The position numbers were made by a program, and so were the translations under genes. Positions 1 to 7,555 of a stretch of 49,250 bases of DNA are shown in pieces. Below the pieces are notes generated by a model that ran no database searches, was not told where the DNA came from, and saw only the letters and a list, made by a program, of their open reading frames with translations. Numbering within the stretch: position 1 is the stretch's first letter; each line of letters begins with the position of its first letter. This stretch comes from CAZDIO01 sp964505555 (lineage in GTDB: Bacteria; Bdellovibrionota_C; UBA2361; SZUA-149; CAZDIO01), in contig CAZDIO010000163.1 of the NCBI GenBank assembly GCA_964505555.1, positions 1 to 49,250 of the forward strand. The letters run 5' to 3'.

Positions 1-797
1 TCGGGGAGAGTAACTTCGATTTGACCTTGGCTAATTTCTACCCCACCTACGGTTCCTGCAAACTCATTTATATTTAAACTCCCCTTTGAGGCAAAATTAT
101 TGTTTCTCCATGACAGCTCCCCAAATACTTCAAGCTGACCATGCTCCACTGACACTGATGATGGCATAATTACAGCAGAGAGGATCAGCAAAGCTTGTTC
201 GTAAATAGTTCCTCTGAGCAAGTACTGATTCGTTGTTCGGCTGCCCTTAACTTCAATGAGCTTTTCTTGGCCAGCATCTGTTGCAGAAAGGAGTAGTTTT
301 TCTGCAGAATACGTCCCATCGATTGAAGAGAATTCGATACTTTTATTTTTTGTATCGGTAATCATCAAACGCAACTTTTCAAACTGAATTTCTTCAATAG
401 GCAGGACATCAGAAAACATTGCCTCCAAAGCCGATTTTAATTCGAAACTTCCTTGTTCTCTCGTGGACTGTGGATGAAGCGCTAATGTCATCTCACCATC
501 ACGCACATCGATCTTCTTTAGTCGCAACCAAGAAAGTCTTAAAAACTCATAGGTCACTGTTATCTCTTTTAGGTTCCCGGTGAGATTGAAGTTTGGTCTG
601 CCAATCTCTCCGTGACACGAGAGCACCACCTTTGAGAACGACGATGATAAAACATCAATGTTAATTCCATTCATTTCTTGGCGCGAAAAAAACACCATAA
701 GAATTGCTGCGAGTATTTTGTTTCGAAACAGAATTACACAAACAACGACTGTCGCTATGAGACCCACAACCAAGTTAAACGTCTTTCTAGTTTTCAT
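1..797 (-). CDS. Membrane-anchored YdbH/AsmA-like protein (C-terminus off the window edge)
   Basis: The reading frame is open from an ATG at 797 to the window edge, giving 265 residues of a longer protein. An N-terminal hydrophobic segment (about residues 9-37) would anchor it in the inner membrane. The rest is a long alternation of short beta-strand-like stretches, with phrases such as GQLEVFGELSW and GTVGGVEISQGQIEV. That pattern is typical of AsmA/YdbH-type proteins, which bridge the periplasm and move phospholipid to the outer membrane. The family assignment rests on this repetitive strand pattern, not on a unique motif, so it is tentative; the CDS itself is well supported by the long open frame. 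It diverges from the small zinc-ribbon gene that follows. Confidence 0.6.
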   Translation of the reverse strand, partial: MKTRKTFNLVVGLIATVVVCVILFRNKILAAILMVFFSRQEMNGINIDVLSSSFSKVVLSCHGEIGRPNFNLTGNLKEITVTYEFLRLSWLRLKKIDVRDGEMTLALHPQSTREQGSFELKSALEAMFSDVLPIEEIQFEKLRLMITDTKNKSIEFSSIDGTYSAEKLLLSATDAGQEKLIEVKGSRTTNQYLLRGTIYEQALLILSAVIMPSSVSVEHGQLEVFGELSWRNNNFASKGSLNINEFAGTVGGVEISQGQIEVTLP

Positions 798-867
798 ATT
801 CAGAATATTGTTTATTTAAAGAGTCTCATATGGCGATTCTCATTTTCGTCATTGAACAAATGCATTT

Positions 868-1311
868 TTGCTCTCTTTTTTCCGTAATGATATACGTAAC
901 GAATCTACCGCACAAAGTTACTATCCGTTAACAAAGGAAGAGGCAGAATTAAAGGGATATCTCTGGAAGGATGAAGACAAACAAGATTATCTTCCGGGAA
1001 ATATTCTTGATGAAGATCTCAACATTGAAACAATCCCCGATTCAATCATCCACGAGCTCCTATCGTGTACTTCCTGTAAGAAAAACTTTCGAATGATCTC
1101 ACAGGAGCTGGCATTTTATCGTCGAATGCAAGTGTCTCCTCCAACGAAGTGCTTTGAATGCCGTCATTTAGCACGTCTTCAAAAACGAAACCCCAATCAG
1201 CTCTGGACCCGACACTGTGCCCAATGCGCTGCCGTAATTGCAACTACATTTTCCCCACAACGCTCAGAACCCATATATTGCGATCGCTGCTACAACGAAG
1301 CCGTGTATTGA
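868..1311 (+). CDS. Zinc-ribbon protein fragment, resembling the C-terminal part of a family common in candidate-phyla bacteria
   Basis: The 147 residues contain two clusters of paired cysteines: CTSCKKNF with a following CFECRHLARL (about residues 68-106) and CAQC with CDRC (about 117-141), presumably binding zinc. The phrases YYPLTKEEAELKGY, ETIPDSI, ELAFYRRM and RNPNQLW match, from memory, the C-terminal portion of a larger Cys-rich protein frequent in Patescibacteria-type genomes. The N-terminal half of that family is absent. An in-frame TGA lies at 853-855 and the only available start upstream of the conserved part is a TTG at 868 with no clear ribosome-binding site. It may therefore be a truncated gene or a remnant. 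Function unknown. Confidence 0.55.
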   Translation: MLSFFRNDIRNESTAQSYYPLTKEEAELKGYLWKDEDKQDYLPGNILDEDLNIETIPDSIIHELLSCTSCKKNFRMISQELAFYRRMQVSPPTKCFECRHLARLQKRNPNQLWTRHCAQCAAVIATTFSPQRSEPIYCDRCYNEAVY

Positions 1312-1314
1312 TCC

Positions 1315-1917
1315 TTAATACTTCACACTACATCCGTACGCCTTTGCGGATGCAATCTCCACTGGTTTTCCCTTCATTGCTGCATCGAGAGCAGCCGAAA
1401 CAAAGTTCTTCGATGTTGGAATCACATCAGCACTTGGAGAATCGTTATCATCAATTCCTCCCGCATAAACAACATTTCCCTGAGGATTAATTACATACAT
1501 CGTCGGAGTTGCCTTCGCGCCATAACCTCTTCCAACCTTCCCTTCAACATCAAGAAGTATTGCAGAGGGAGTTGCTTTATAATTTGAAAATACGGTCGCT
1601 GCTTCTTCCGGCTCTAAATATCCTTGCTTCCCTTTTGCTGAAGAGATAACACTCAGCCAGGAAACCCCTTTTCCTCGATAAGAACTTTGTAGACTCTGCA
1701 TATTTCCACTTTCATAGTGCTTCTTTACAAAAGGACAATCTTTATTAAACCATTCAAGCACAAGCCACTGACCTGAATAATCACTCAACGTATGCACCTT
1801 CCCAGTAATATCTTTTACTTCAAAACCTGGAGCCGCCTTTCCTGGAACAGCTTCAGCAAATACCGTTGCAGGAATAACAAGAAGTGAAATAAAAATTATT
1901 GAAAGCGTCTTAATCAT
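1315..1917 (-). CDS. Secreted thioredoxin-fold/peroxiredoxin-like protein
   Basis: The 200-residue protein starts with a signal peptide (cut near the AEA at residues 21-23). A thioredoxin-like fold follows: PGFEVKDITGKVHTLSDYSG, then a WFNKDCPFVKKHY active-site region with one cysteine where thioredoxins have CxxC, and KATPTMYVINPQGNVVYAG containing the cis-Pro. The single-Cys CPFVKKHY form is typical of AhpC/TSA-like redoxins of unknown substrate. An excellent ribosome-binding site (GAGGAG, 8 bases upstream) fixes the ATG at 1917. It lies downstream of the tripartite exporter genes on the same strand with a 141-base gap, so it may be co-transcribed. A periplasmic redox or peroxide role is inferred. 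It ends 3 bases from the convergent zinc-ribbon fragment. Confidence 0.85.
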   Translation of the reverse strand: MIKTLSIIFISLLVIPATVFAEAVPGKAAPGFEVKDITGKVHTLSDYSGQWLVLEWFNKDCPFVKKHYESGNMQSLQSSYRGKGVSWLSVISSAKGKQGYLEPEEAATVFSNYKATPSAILLDVEGKVGRGYGAKATPTMYVINPQGNVVYAGGIDDNDSPSADVIPTSKNFVSAALDAAMKGKPVEIASAKAYGCSVKY

Positions 1918-2058
1918 TTAAAAATCTCCTCTGTTATCTCTCTAGTCGTTACCTCTCTAACACCGTGAAAAAAGCTCTCGGTAATAAGAACTTCTATTTT
2001 AGACAAGTTTCGCTCCCTGAGCAACAAGCGGCCTTGGCACCACTTGCCCCAAAACGAT

Positions 2059-2751
2059 TTATTCACTTCTCTTAAATCCCACAACTTGCCCATCAACAAC
2101 CGTAATTATCCGATCAGCCGTTTTTGCGAAATCCTGATCATGCGTGACAACAACAACTGCGCGATCCTCTTTTCTTGCAAGATCCTTTAATACCTTCGCA
2201 ACATTAGCGCTCGATGCGGTATCAAGATTTCCCGTAGGCTCATCAGCGAGAATTAATACCGGCTCATTTGCCAATGCCCGCGCAATCGCGACTCGTTGAC
2301 TTTGCCCCCCAGAGAGTTGTTTTGGAACCTTATGGATATGGTCACCAAGACCAAAAACACGCAATAACTCCTCCGCACGAGCTTTAATTGCTCCCTCTGA
2401 GAGTTTTCTCAAACGTTTCATCGGCAACATCACATTCTCTAATGCTGAGAATTCAGGGAGGAGAAAGTGAAATTGAAATATAAATCCTATTTGTGATAGT
2501 CGATGATCAGCAAGTTCATCCTCATTCAGTGTGGTTGTATCAATACCATGAAGCCACAATTTCCCACTGGAAGGTCGATCAAGAAGGCCAAGAAGATAGA
2601 GCAGTGAGGATTTTCCCGAACCTGAAGGACCGGCGATCGCCACAAACTCTCCAGAATTAATTTCAATCGTAACATCCTCAATTAACGTCACCGGGACTTC
2701 GCCCATTAAACGTCGTGTAAGTTTCTCAGTTCCTACAACCGTCTTACTCAC
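2059..2751 (-). CDS. ABC transporter ATP-binding protein, LolD/MacB type
   Basis: All ATPase motifs are intact: Walker A GPSGSGKSS (41-49), Q-loop Gln93 in FIFQFHFLL, signature LSGGQ (146-150), Walker B LILADEP (166-172) with the catalytic Glu, and His204 in VVTHD. Length (230 residues) and the EPTGNLD sequence place it in the LolD/MacB/FtsE group that powers mechanotransmission exporters. Its start overlaps the permease stop by 4 bases, showing translational coupling. With the permease and adaptor upstream it forms an adaptor-permease-ATPase operon. The substrate (lipoprotein, glycolipid, peptide or drug) cannot be told from sequence. Confidence 0.93.
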   Translation of the reverse strand: MSKTVVGTEKLTRRLMGEVPVTLIEDVTIEINSGEFVAIAGPSGSGKSSLLYLLGLLDRPSSGKLWLHGIDTTTLNEDELADHRLSQIGFIFQFHFLLPEFSALENVMLPMKRLRKLSEGAIKARAEELLRVFGLGDHIHKVPKQLSGGQSQRVAIARALANEPVLILADEPTGNLDTASSANVAKVLKDLARKEDRAVVVVTHDQDFAKTADRIITVVDGQVVGFKRSE

Positions 2752-3992
2752 TGCGCCCCTCGAAGGATCGCTACCGGCTCAACACCTGCAGCTTTTCTTG
2801 CCGGTAACAAGGCTGCAATGATGGCTGCGCTCAGTGCAAACGATGCGGCGATAACAAACTGCTTCCAATTCCAATCAATCGGCATTTGTATTGGTGAGGT
2901 AAGTCCCGGAGGAGTAAATTCGATCTGCATCAGACCTGACATTATGGCGCTCCCAAAAGGGAGTCCTAGAAGCACCCCCATCAATCCTAAAACTGTTCCC
3001 TCAATAACAAAGATCCCCGAAATATCTTGAGTTCGAAACCCCATCGACTTGAGAATCGCAATGTCTCGTTGCTTCTCAATGACAACAGTCGAAATTACAT
3101 TATAAATTCCAAAAGCAGCAACGATCAGTACCGCGCTCACTACGGTGTACATAATAATATTACGAATAGCCAAAGTATTAATGAGATCCTCAGATGCCTC
3201 CTGCCAAGAGATGCTCTTATAATGAAACTGCTTCTCAATCTCTGCCGCAAACTCTCGTGCTCGGTAAGGATCCGGTAGCTTAACTACGATGTTATTGATT
3301 CGATTTGGACGATTAAACAGTGACTGTGCTCGCTTGAGAGAAACAAACGTTTGGCGCTGATCAAAATCCGCTCGACCTACCCGAAAGATGCCTAATATTT
3401 TAAAGGTATGAACCTCTCCAAGAGGGGAAACAATCGTAATGCTATCACCGAGCATTACAGACAATCGACGTGCTAATTCTTGGCCAATAACAATTCCATC
3501 AGGATTTGCAATAAGATCATCGATGGTGCCCGCAATCATGTAACTGGTAATTGTGGTTACCCCCTTAATCTCACTCGGAATCATGCCGTTTAAAGTAACA
3601 CCAAAATCCCTTCCTGCAAAAGTAACCAACGCCTGCCCAACAAGAACGGGAGAGGCTAAGGCTTCTGCCTTTGCACGAAACGCCGAAAGGAGTTGCTCAT
3701 ATCCACGGATGCCGCGAGTTTCTGTTACTGGCTTAACACTCCGAAGCTCAATTGCCCCCTGATGAAAATGTTCAAAAATTGGTTGTTGACGTGGAATTCG
3801 AAATTCATCAAGAACAGTGATGTGTGGAGAATTATCGACAAGCCGTCGAATAAAATCCTTTTCTGAACCCTGCATGAGTGAGGAGATCGCTAAAAAGAAA
3901 GATACACCTAAAACAATTCCCATCAAGGAAACGCCACTTTGACGTTTTCGTGATAGTAAATGTTTGAGTGCAATTGCTGCTAGTAAGCGCAT
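2748..3992 (-). CDS. ABC transporter permease, FtsX/LolC/MacB family
   Basis: The 414-residue protein has the classic topology. It has one N-terminal membrane helix (about 18-40, VSLMGIVLGVSFFLAISSL), a large periplasmic domain of about 230 residues, and three C-terminal helices (about 280-302, 325-355 and 378-400). The IVLGVSFFLAISSLMQG start, the VVIEKQRDIAILKSMGF coupling region and the C-terminal LLPARKAAGVEPVAILRG are hallmarks of the FtsX-domain permeases LolC/E and MacB. It sits 8 bases after the adaptor gene and overlaps the ATPase gene by 4. A split MacAB- or DevBCA-like exporter is the best reading; LolCDE proper normally lacks a dedicated adaptor gene. Confidence 0.92.
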   Translation of the reverse strand: MRLLAAIALKHLLSRKRQSGVSLMGIVLGVSFFLAISSLMQGSEKDFIRRLVDNSPHITVLDEFRIPRQQPIFEHFHQGAIELRSVKPVTETRGIRGYEQLLSAFRAKAEALASPVLVGQALVTFAGRDFGVTLNGMIPSEIKGVTTITSYMIAGTIDDLIANPDGIVIGQELARRLSVMLGDSITIVSPLGEVHTFKILGIFRVGRADFDQRQTFVSLKRAQSLFNRPNRINNIVVKLPDPYRAREFAAEIEKQFHYKSISWQEASEDLINTLAIRNIIMYTVVSAVLIVAAFGIYNVISTVVIEKQRDIAILKSMGFRTQDISGIFVIEGTVLGLMGVLLGLPFGSAIMSGLMQIEFTPPGLTSPIQMPIDWNWKQFVIAASFALSAAIIAALLPARKAAGVEPVAILRGAQ

Positions 3993-4000
3993 TGAGTTCC

Positions 4001-5032
4001 CTATGGCACAAGCACTACTCGAACTCTCTTACCTTCTTCAAGCCCGGCGTCTGGCTGCAACACCACTTGATCGTCGGAACGAATTCCTTCTCTGATCTCA
4101 ACTTGCTTCTCCCCTTTTGCTCCAACGAAGACTTTCCGTCGAACAAGCCTACCATCCACAACCAACCACACAGCATCTTCTTGAACTGCGCTTGCGGGAA
4201 GAAGAAGAGAGCTCTCACTTTCTCTAACCACGATATTTACTTCTGCGGTCATTCCAATTTGAAGGGGAGTTTCTGTACTGAATTCAATGCGCACACGATA
4301 ACTTCGCCCTACGGGATCTCCCTTGGGAGTAATGCTTTTGACCTCTCCATGAAATGTTTTTCCAGGAAATGCATCAGCTCGGATGAGTACCTGCTGACCA
4401 ATTTGAACCATGGGGATATCTTCTTCGTCGATCTCTGCAGTAATTCGCAGTGTGTTTCCGCTTGTAAGCCAGAACAACGGCTGATTTGCTGGAATCATCT
4501 GCCCAATCTCTCCATCGCGACGAATGACCACTCCATCAGCAGGAGCAAATAGTTTCATGTATCGAGCTTGAGCTTCGGCTTTTGCTAAGGAAGCTTTTGC
4601 CGCATTCCATTCTGATTTTGCGCGATCAAACGCCTCTTCAGAAGCAACGTGACGTTTTAAAAGAGAAGATTGTCGTTCAAATTCCTTTTCTGTAAGACTT
4701 TCTCGAGCACGCAGCTCTGCCATCGCGTGTTGAAGGTCCTCATCTTCAAGTTGGGCAAGAAGTTGATCCTTTTTAACAATACTTCCCTCATCAACCAGGA
4801 GGCTAACCAAGCGGGCTCCACTTCGAGCAGAAACTGGAAACATAACTGCAGCTTCTACAGACCCCGTGGCATACACGGCTTGTACCGCTGGACCAGTTGT
4901 GGGCTGAACGACAGAAAGAGAAGAGGGTCCAAAGAACCTCATACCAAGCAAAATGAGGAAAAAAACAATAAGCAACACCCCTGCACGCTTTAAAAGCAGC
5001 GTATTAGATCCCAACCCCATACCAATATTCAC
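4001..5032 (-). CDS. Periplasmic adaptor (membrane fusion protein, HlyD/MacA family) of the ABC exporter
   Basis: One N-terminal membrane helix (about 14-32) anchors the protein. VSARSGARLVSLLVDEGSIVKKDQ is the first half of a barrel-sandwich (lipoyl-like) domain. A short coiled hairpin rich in Ala/Glu/Lys follows (about 100-150), then the second lipoyl half (FAPADGVVIRRDGEIG), a beta-barrel (ITAEIDEEDIPMVQIGQ) and a membrane-proximal domain. This order defines RND/ABC periplasmic adaptors, which link an inner-membrane pump to an outer-membrane channel. No TolC-like gene is nearby. The start is a GTG at 5032; an ATG at 5020 is equally possible because neither has a strong ribosome-binding site. 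First gene of the operon. Confidence 0.9.
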   Translation of the reverse strand: MNIGMGLGSNTLLLKRAGVLLIVFFLILLGMRFFGPSSLSVVQPTTGPAVQAVYATGSVEAAVMFPVSARSGARLVSLLVDEGSIVKKDQLLAQLEDEDLQHAMAELRARESLTEKEFERQSSLLKRHVASEEAFDRAKSEWNAAKASLAKAEAQARYMKLFAPADGVVIRRDGEIGQMIPANQPLFWLTSGNTLRITAEIDEEDIPMVQIGQQVLIRADAFPGKTFHGEVKSITPKGDPVGRSYRVRIEFSTETPLQIGMTAEVNIVVRESESSLLLPASAVQEDAVWLVVDGRLVRRKVFVGAKGEKQVEIREGIRSDDQVVLQPDAGLEEGKRVRVVLVP

Positions 5033-5357
5033 CCATATGCTTCGCCATCCCCCAGTTTCTTTTGAAAAAGAAAGGATTATTATCGCCTGTTCTCCTGCAA
5101 AGAGGCAATATATCCTTTCCTCTGAAAAGAAGCTGTTTCTTAACAGATTAAAAGCGTCCGTCCTAATTTATCTACCTAATAAAGGCTCAGTGAATCTACT
5201 AGCAACTGTGCCAAATCGGGCTAATAAACCTTCAAAGCCCACGATAATACACCCCCGCAGAGGCATAACATCTCAACAAAATCATTTTTATGGTCGATGA
5301 TTTACTTAAGTTTTATATAAAAACACTTTGCTTTCCAGAAGATATAGGACGTAACGA
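5033..5357. other. Intergenic region between divergent genes
   Basis: This 325-base spacer separates the minus-strand exporter operon from the plus-strand cheY-like gene and should hold both promoters. It is AT-rich, particularly 5280-5345. I could not assign specific -35/-10 boxes with confidence and see no RNA gene or clear repeat. Confidence 0.5.
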
Positions 5358-5753
5358 ATGACCACCATACCTGCTCGATGCGGTAGTATGAAAGTTTTAG
5401 TAGTTGACGATTATGTGACGATGCGTCGAATCGTTAAAAACATCCTGAAGCAACTTGGGTTTGCAAATATTGTTGAAGCTGAAAATGGAGAAGATGCTCT
5501 CTTGATATTAAAAGAGGGTGGTATTGACTTTGTTGTATCAGATTCTGATATGCCAAACATGATGGGAATTGACCTCCTTAGAGCAGTTCGCGGAGATATA
5601 AAACTTAAAGATATTCCGTTTCTTATGCTTGCGGCAGAATCTCAACGAGAGAATGTGATCCAGGCAATTCAAGCCGGAGTTTCAAACTATGTGGTAAAGC
5701 CTTTCACCACAGAAACATTTGAGGAGAAATTAAGCTCCATCTTTAAAGAGTAA
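5358..5753 (+). CDS. cheY: CheY-like single-domain response regulator
   Basis: A lone receiver domain of 131 residues aligns along its length with E. coli CheY. It keeps the acidic pair Asp17-Asp18 (VVDD), the TMRRIVKNILKQLGF helix, phospho-acceptor Asp62 in SDSDMPNMMG, Tyr111 and the invariant Lys114 (YVVKPFT). Two positions are odd. The conserved switch Thr (CheY Thr87) is Ala92 in LMLAAES, and the Trp and Asp of the usual DWNMPNMDG are Ser and Met. No chemotaxis gene is adjacent, so its partners lie elsewhere. Two in-frame starts exist, at 5358 and at 5388 (MKVLVVDD). The first is used because of a GGAC-type site upstream, but the second gives a more normal N-terminus. Known role of the family: transmits sensor-kinase signals, usually to the flagellar motor. 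Confidence 0.88.
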   Translation: MTTIPARCGSMKVLVVDDYVTMRRIVKNILKQLGFANIVEAENGEDALLILKEGGIDFVVSDSDMPNMMGIDLLRAVRGDIKLKDIPFLMLAAESQRENVIQAIQAGVSNYVVKPFTTETFEEKLSSIFKE

Positions 5754-5840
5754 CGAAGATAGCGAATAAAGATGGCCGAGACCAGGCGCTGCCCTTGACG
5801 GGACGCTTATATTTCCCTAAAACTCTGTATCAAAACTTCC

Positions 5841-5871
5841 AGAAGCCTTAGACTTAGTCTTTAAGGCTTCT
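5841..5871. repeat. Perfect 10-bp hairpin downstream of the receiver gene
   Basis: AGAAGCCTTA (5841-5850) pairs perfectly with TAAGGCTTCT (5862-5871) around an 11-base loop. It lies about 90 bases after the receiver-gene stop and could act as a terminator, although no T-run follows. Its right arm is shared with the larger inverted repeat next to it, so the two structures are mutually exclusive. Confidence 0.6.
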
Positions 5872-6007
5872 ACTTAGACTAAACTTCGACTTGCACCTGC
5901 ACTTGCACTAAAAATCTCTACCCTTAGAATTTAAATGCGTGGAGAGAGTGCAAGTGCAAGTCGAAGTTCAGTCTAAGTCTAAGTAGAAGTAGAAGTAGAA
6001 GTAGAAG
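5866..6007. repeat. Long imperfect inverted repeat ending in (GTAGAA)4
   Basis: The left arm 5866-5909 and right arm 5947-5989 are near-perfect reverse complements (core AGTGCAAGTGCA / TGCACTTGCACT and AGTCGAAGTT / AAACTTCGACT) separated by a 37-base loop. The arms differ by 6-base insertions that themselves look like repeat slippage (GGTGCA; TAAGTC). The right arm runs into four tandem copies of GTAGAA at 5983-6006. Together with the hairpin before it, this is the main content of the 476-base gene-free stretch 5754-6229. The remainder (6008-6229) shows only a small CCCGCTTTT/AAAACGGG hairpin around 6153-6172 and the leader of the next gene. Confidence 0.8.
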
Positions 6008-6229
6008 ATATTGTATAAAAAGTTTTAGGGGGTTTGATATAGCGTCTATCTCTCTTTGGTATCTAGCGTCGGGTAGAGAAACACCTTCATTGGTTCGATG
6101 AGACAACATAGTCTCTTTGGACCAACGAGGAATCCAAACATGTAAGGTTCTTCCCGCTTTTGATAAAACGGGAGTTCAATTGACACTCTGCCTCACTTGG
6201 CTGGCAAACACGAAGAAAGGTAGGTCTCT

Positions 6230-7477
6230 ATGGGACGCTTATACTTTGAGCCCCCAATCGGCCCTCACCTTTTTCAGGTGTTAGGCCAATCACCCTTTGT
6301 AAACCCACTTACTCTCCAGCGATGTCAGAGCGTCGTGGGAGATGAGATCACGGCTTCACAGCTCTACGGTCTGTTTCCCGTGGGGATGGTGGGAGTTTCG
6401 CACCTCTCCCAGGGCTCTCCGTGGGAACTCTTGTATCCTGTGCATCTTGGAATCGACCTCCTGATGCAATTGAGAGTTCCCCTCGATCACTTTACGGTGC
6501 TTCTTGCGATGGAGATCGCTTCCTTCAACGAATCGATCACTGCTGCAGTCGATCCACAAGCGGTGCGCGAAGTGGCCGCTGAACACTTTGTGACGATTCA
6601 AAAAATCAATACTCGCTTACACAAGCGGGGAAAAGAAAAGGGAGTAAACATTGTCTTTGACTCAGCACTCTCAGCCCTCCCTTCATGGCGGCGGATTGAA
6701 CATCACGTTCAAAATACTCACCCCATACTTACAAAGTACGCGGCACGTCAAACTACCGAGATGGGGATAATCTCGGCGAGTCTTCCCCAAGATGCCGTAA
6801 TGATCAAAATCGGAACGACAACGGTGGAGACAAACCAAGATCTTATTCGACGAGGTGGTGGAAAATCACTTCATCGTTCAAGACGTACGGTTGAAAAACC
6901 CAGGTCAGAAGCCGAATTTGATCAACTTCTCTCTACTCACCTACCACTGAGGTTGAGGAGTAAAATTGCTTCCGCCCATATCCTTCCACCCGTAGGCCCT
7001 GATCACCTCCATCCGACCGGTCACTTCTATATTGCGGGAGCAAAGAGCGTGCTTCTCAGGCGTGACTCTGACCCCAACAGAGCGCTTGGAGAATTACTGC
7101 CCGATCTCGGAGTTGAGAACTCATTGGCGGATCTCGAATGGCGGTGTCACCAGCTTGATGATTATTTCCGGATGACGGAGGTCATTGATAGGGTGTCACA
7201 AGTGTTCAAACATGAGCACGATAAACCCCGAGATCTTGAGGGGTTTGCCACTATGAGACGAACTCTGAGAGGCCAACCCGGAGATTCTCTCAAAAGTCGA
7301 AGACGAGGTGAAGAGACCCTGAAACGAGAAATTCTGCCTGAATACTACCGGCTTCTTCGCGAACCGGTAAAAAGGCGGATTAAGATCCTCAGCGATGTAT
7401 TCGGTTCCACCCAAGACGAAAGGAGGCATGCTTTAAAACGTGTACCTGCGCTCCGGTGGGAACGCAGCGATAGCTAG
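6230..7477 (+). CDS. Unknown 415-residue soluble protein
   Basis: I do not recognise this protein. The frame is long, the ATG at 6230 has an AAAGG-type site about 10 bases upstream, and composition looks like real coding sequence. There is no signal peptide or membrane helix. Visible features are a hydrophobic N-terminal third (GMVGVSHLSQGSPWELLYP near 52-70; FTVLLAMEIASFNES near 88-102), a central basic helix-like stretch (about 120-135) followed by ALSALPSWRRIEHHV, and a strongly basic Arg-rich C-terminal 90 residues. Those residues could bind nucleic acid or another polyanion; that is inference. It stands alone between palindromic repeats, with no co-directional partner closer than the cheY-like gene 476 bases upstream. 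Comparison with tRNA-utilising enzymes such as cyclodipeptide synthases may be worthwhile, but I see no decisive motif. Confidence 0.75.
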   Translation: MGRLYFEPPIGPHLFQVLGQSPFVNPLTLQRCQSVVGDEITASQLYGLFPVGMVGVSHLSQGSPWELLYPVHLGIDLLMQLRVPLDHFTVLLAMEIASFNESITAAVDPQAVREVAAEHFVTIQKINTRLHKRGKEKGVNIVFDSALSALPSWRRIEHHVQNTHPILTKYAARQTTEMGIISASLPQDAVMIKIGTTTVETNQDLIRRGGGKSLHRSRRTVEKPRSEAEFDQLLSTHLPLRLRSKIASAHILPPVGPDHLHPTGHFYIAGAKSVLLRRDSDPNRALGELLPDLGVENSLADLEWRCHQLDDYFRMTEVIDRVSQVFKHEHDKPRDLEGFATMRRTLRGQPGDSLKSRRRGEETLKREILPEYYRLLREPVKRRIKILSDVFGSTQDERRHALKRVPALRWERSDS

Positions 7478-7478
7478 C

Positions 7479-7536
7479 CAAAGTGACCGAGAGGTTATCC
7501 TGAAAGGATTATATGGATTCCTCTGCGGTCACTTTG
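7479..7536. terminator. 22-bp-arm hairpin between convergent genes, probable bidirectional terminator
   Basis: CAAAGTGACCG...GGTTATCC (7479-7500) is the imperfect reverse complement of GGATTCCTCT...CACTTTG (7515-7536), around a 14-base loop. The 58-base structure occupies nearly all the space between the stop at 7477 and the convergent gene ending at 7556. Position and stability suggest a terminator for both genes, though neither side has a strong T-run. Confidence 0.65.
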
Positions 7537-7555
7537 TTGATACCGCTAGCGCCTT

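Noticed and set aside
1914..2099. 61-residue minus-strand frame between the redoxin and ATPase genes
   Set aside because: It overlaps the ATPase 3' end in another frame, has no clear ribosome-binding site and no recognisable protein character.
5924..6109. 61-residue minus-strand frame with a run of leucines
   Set aside because: The leucine run is the translation of the GTAGAA tandem repeat and its palindrome, not a protein.
5800..6243. Shared 12-base sequence GGGACGCTTATA at 5800 and at the start of the 415-residue gene
   Set aside because: Too short and no longer similarity around it; most likely chance.
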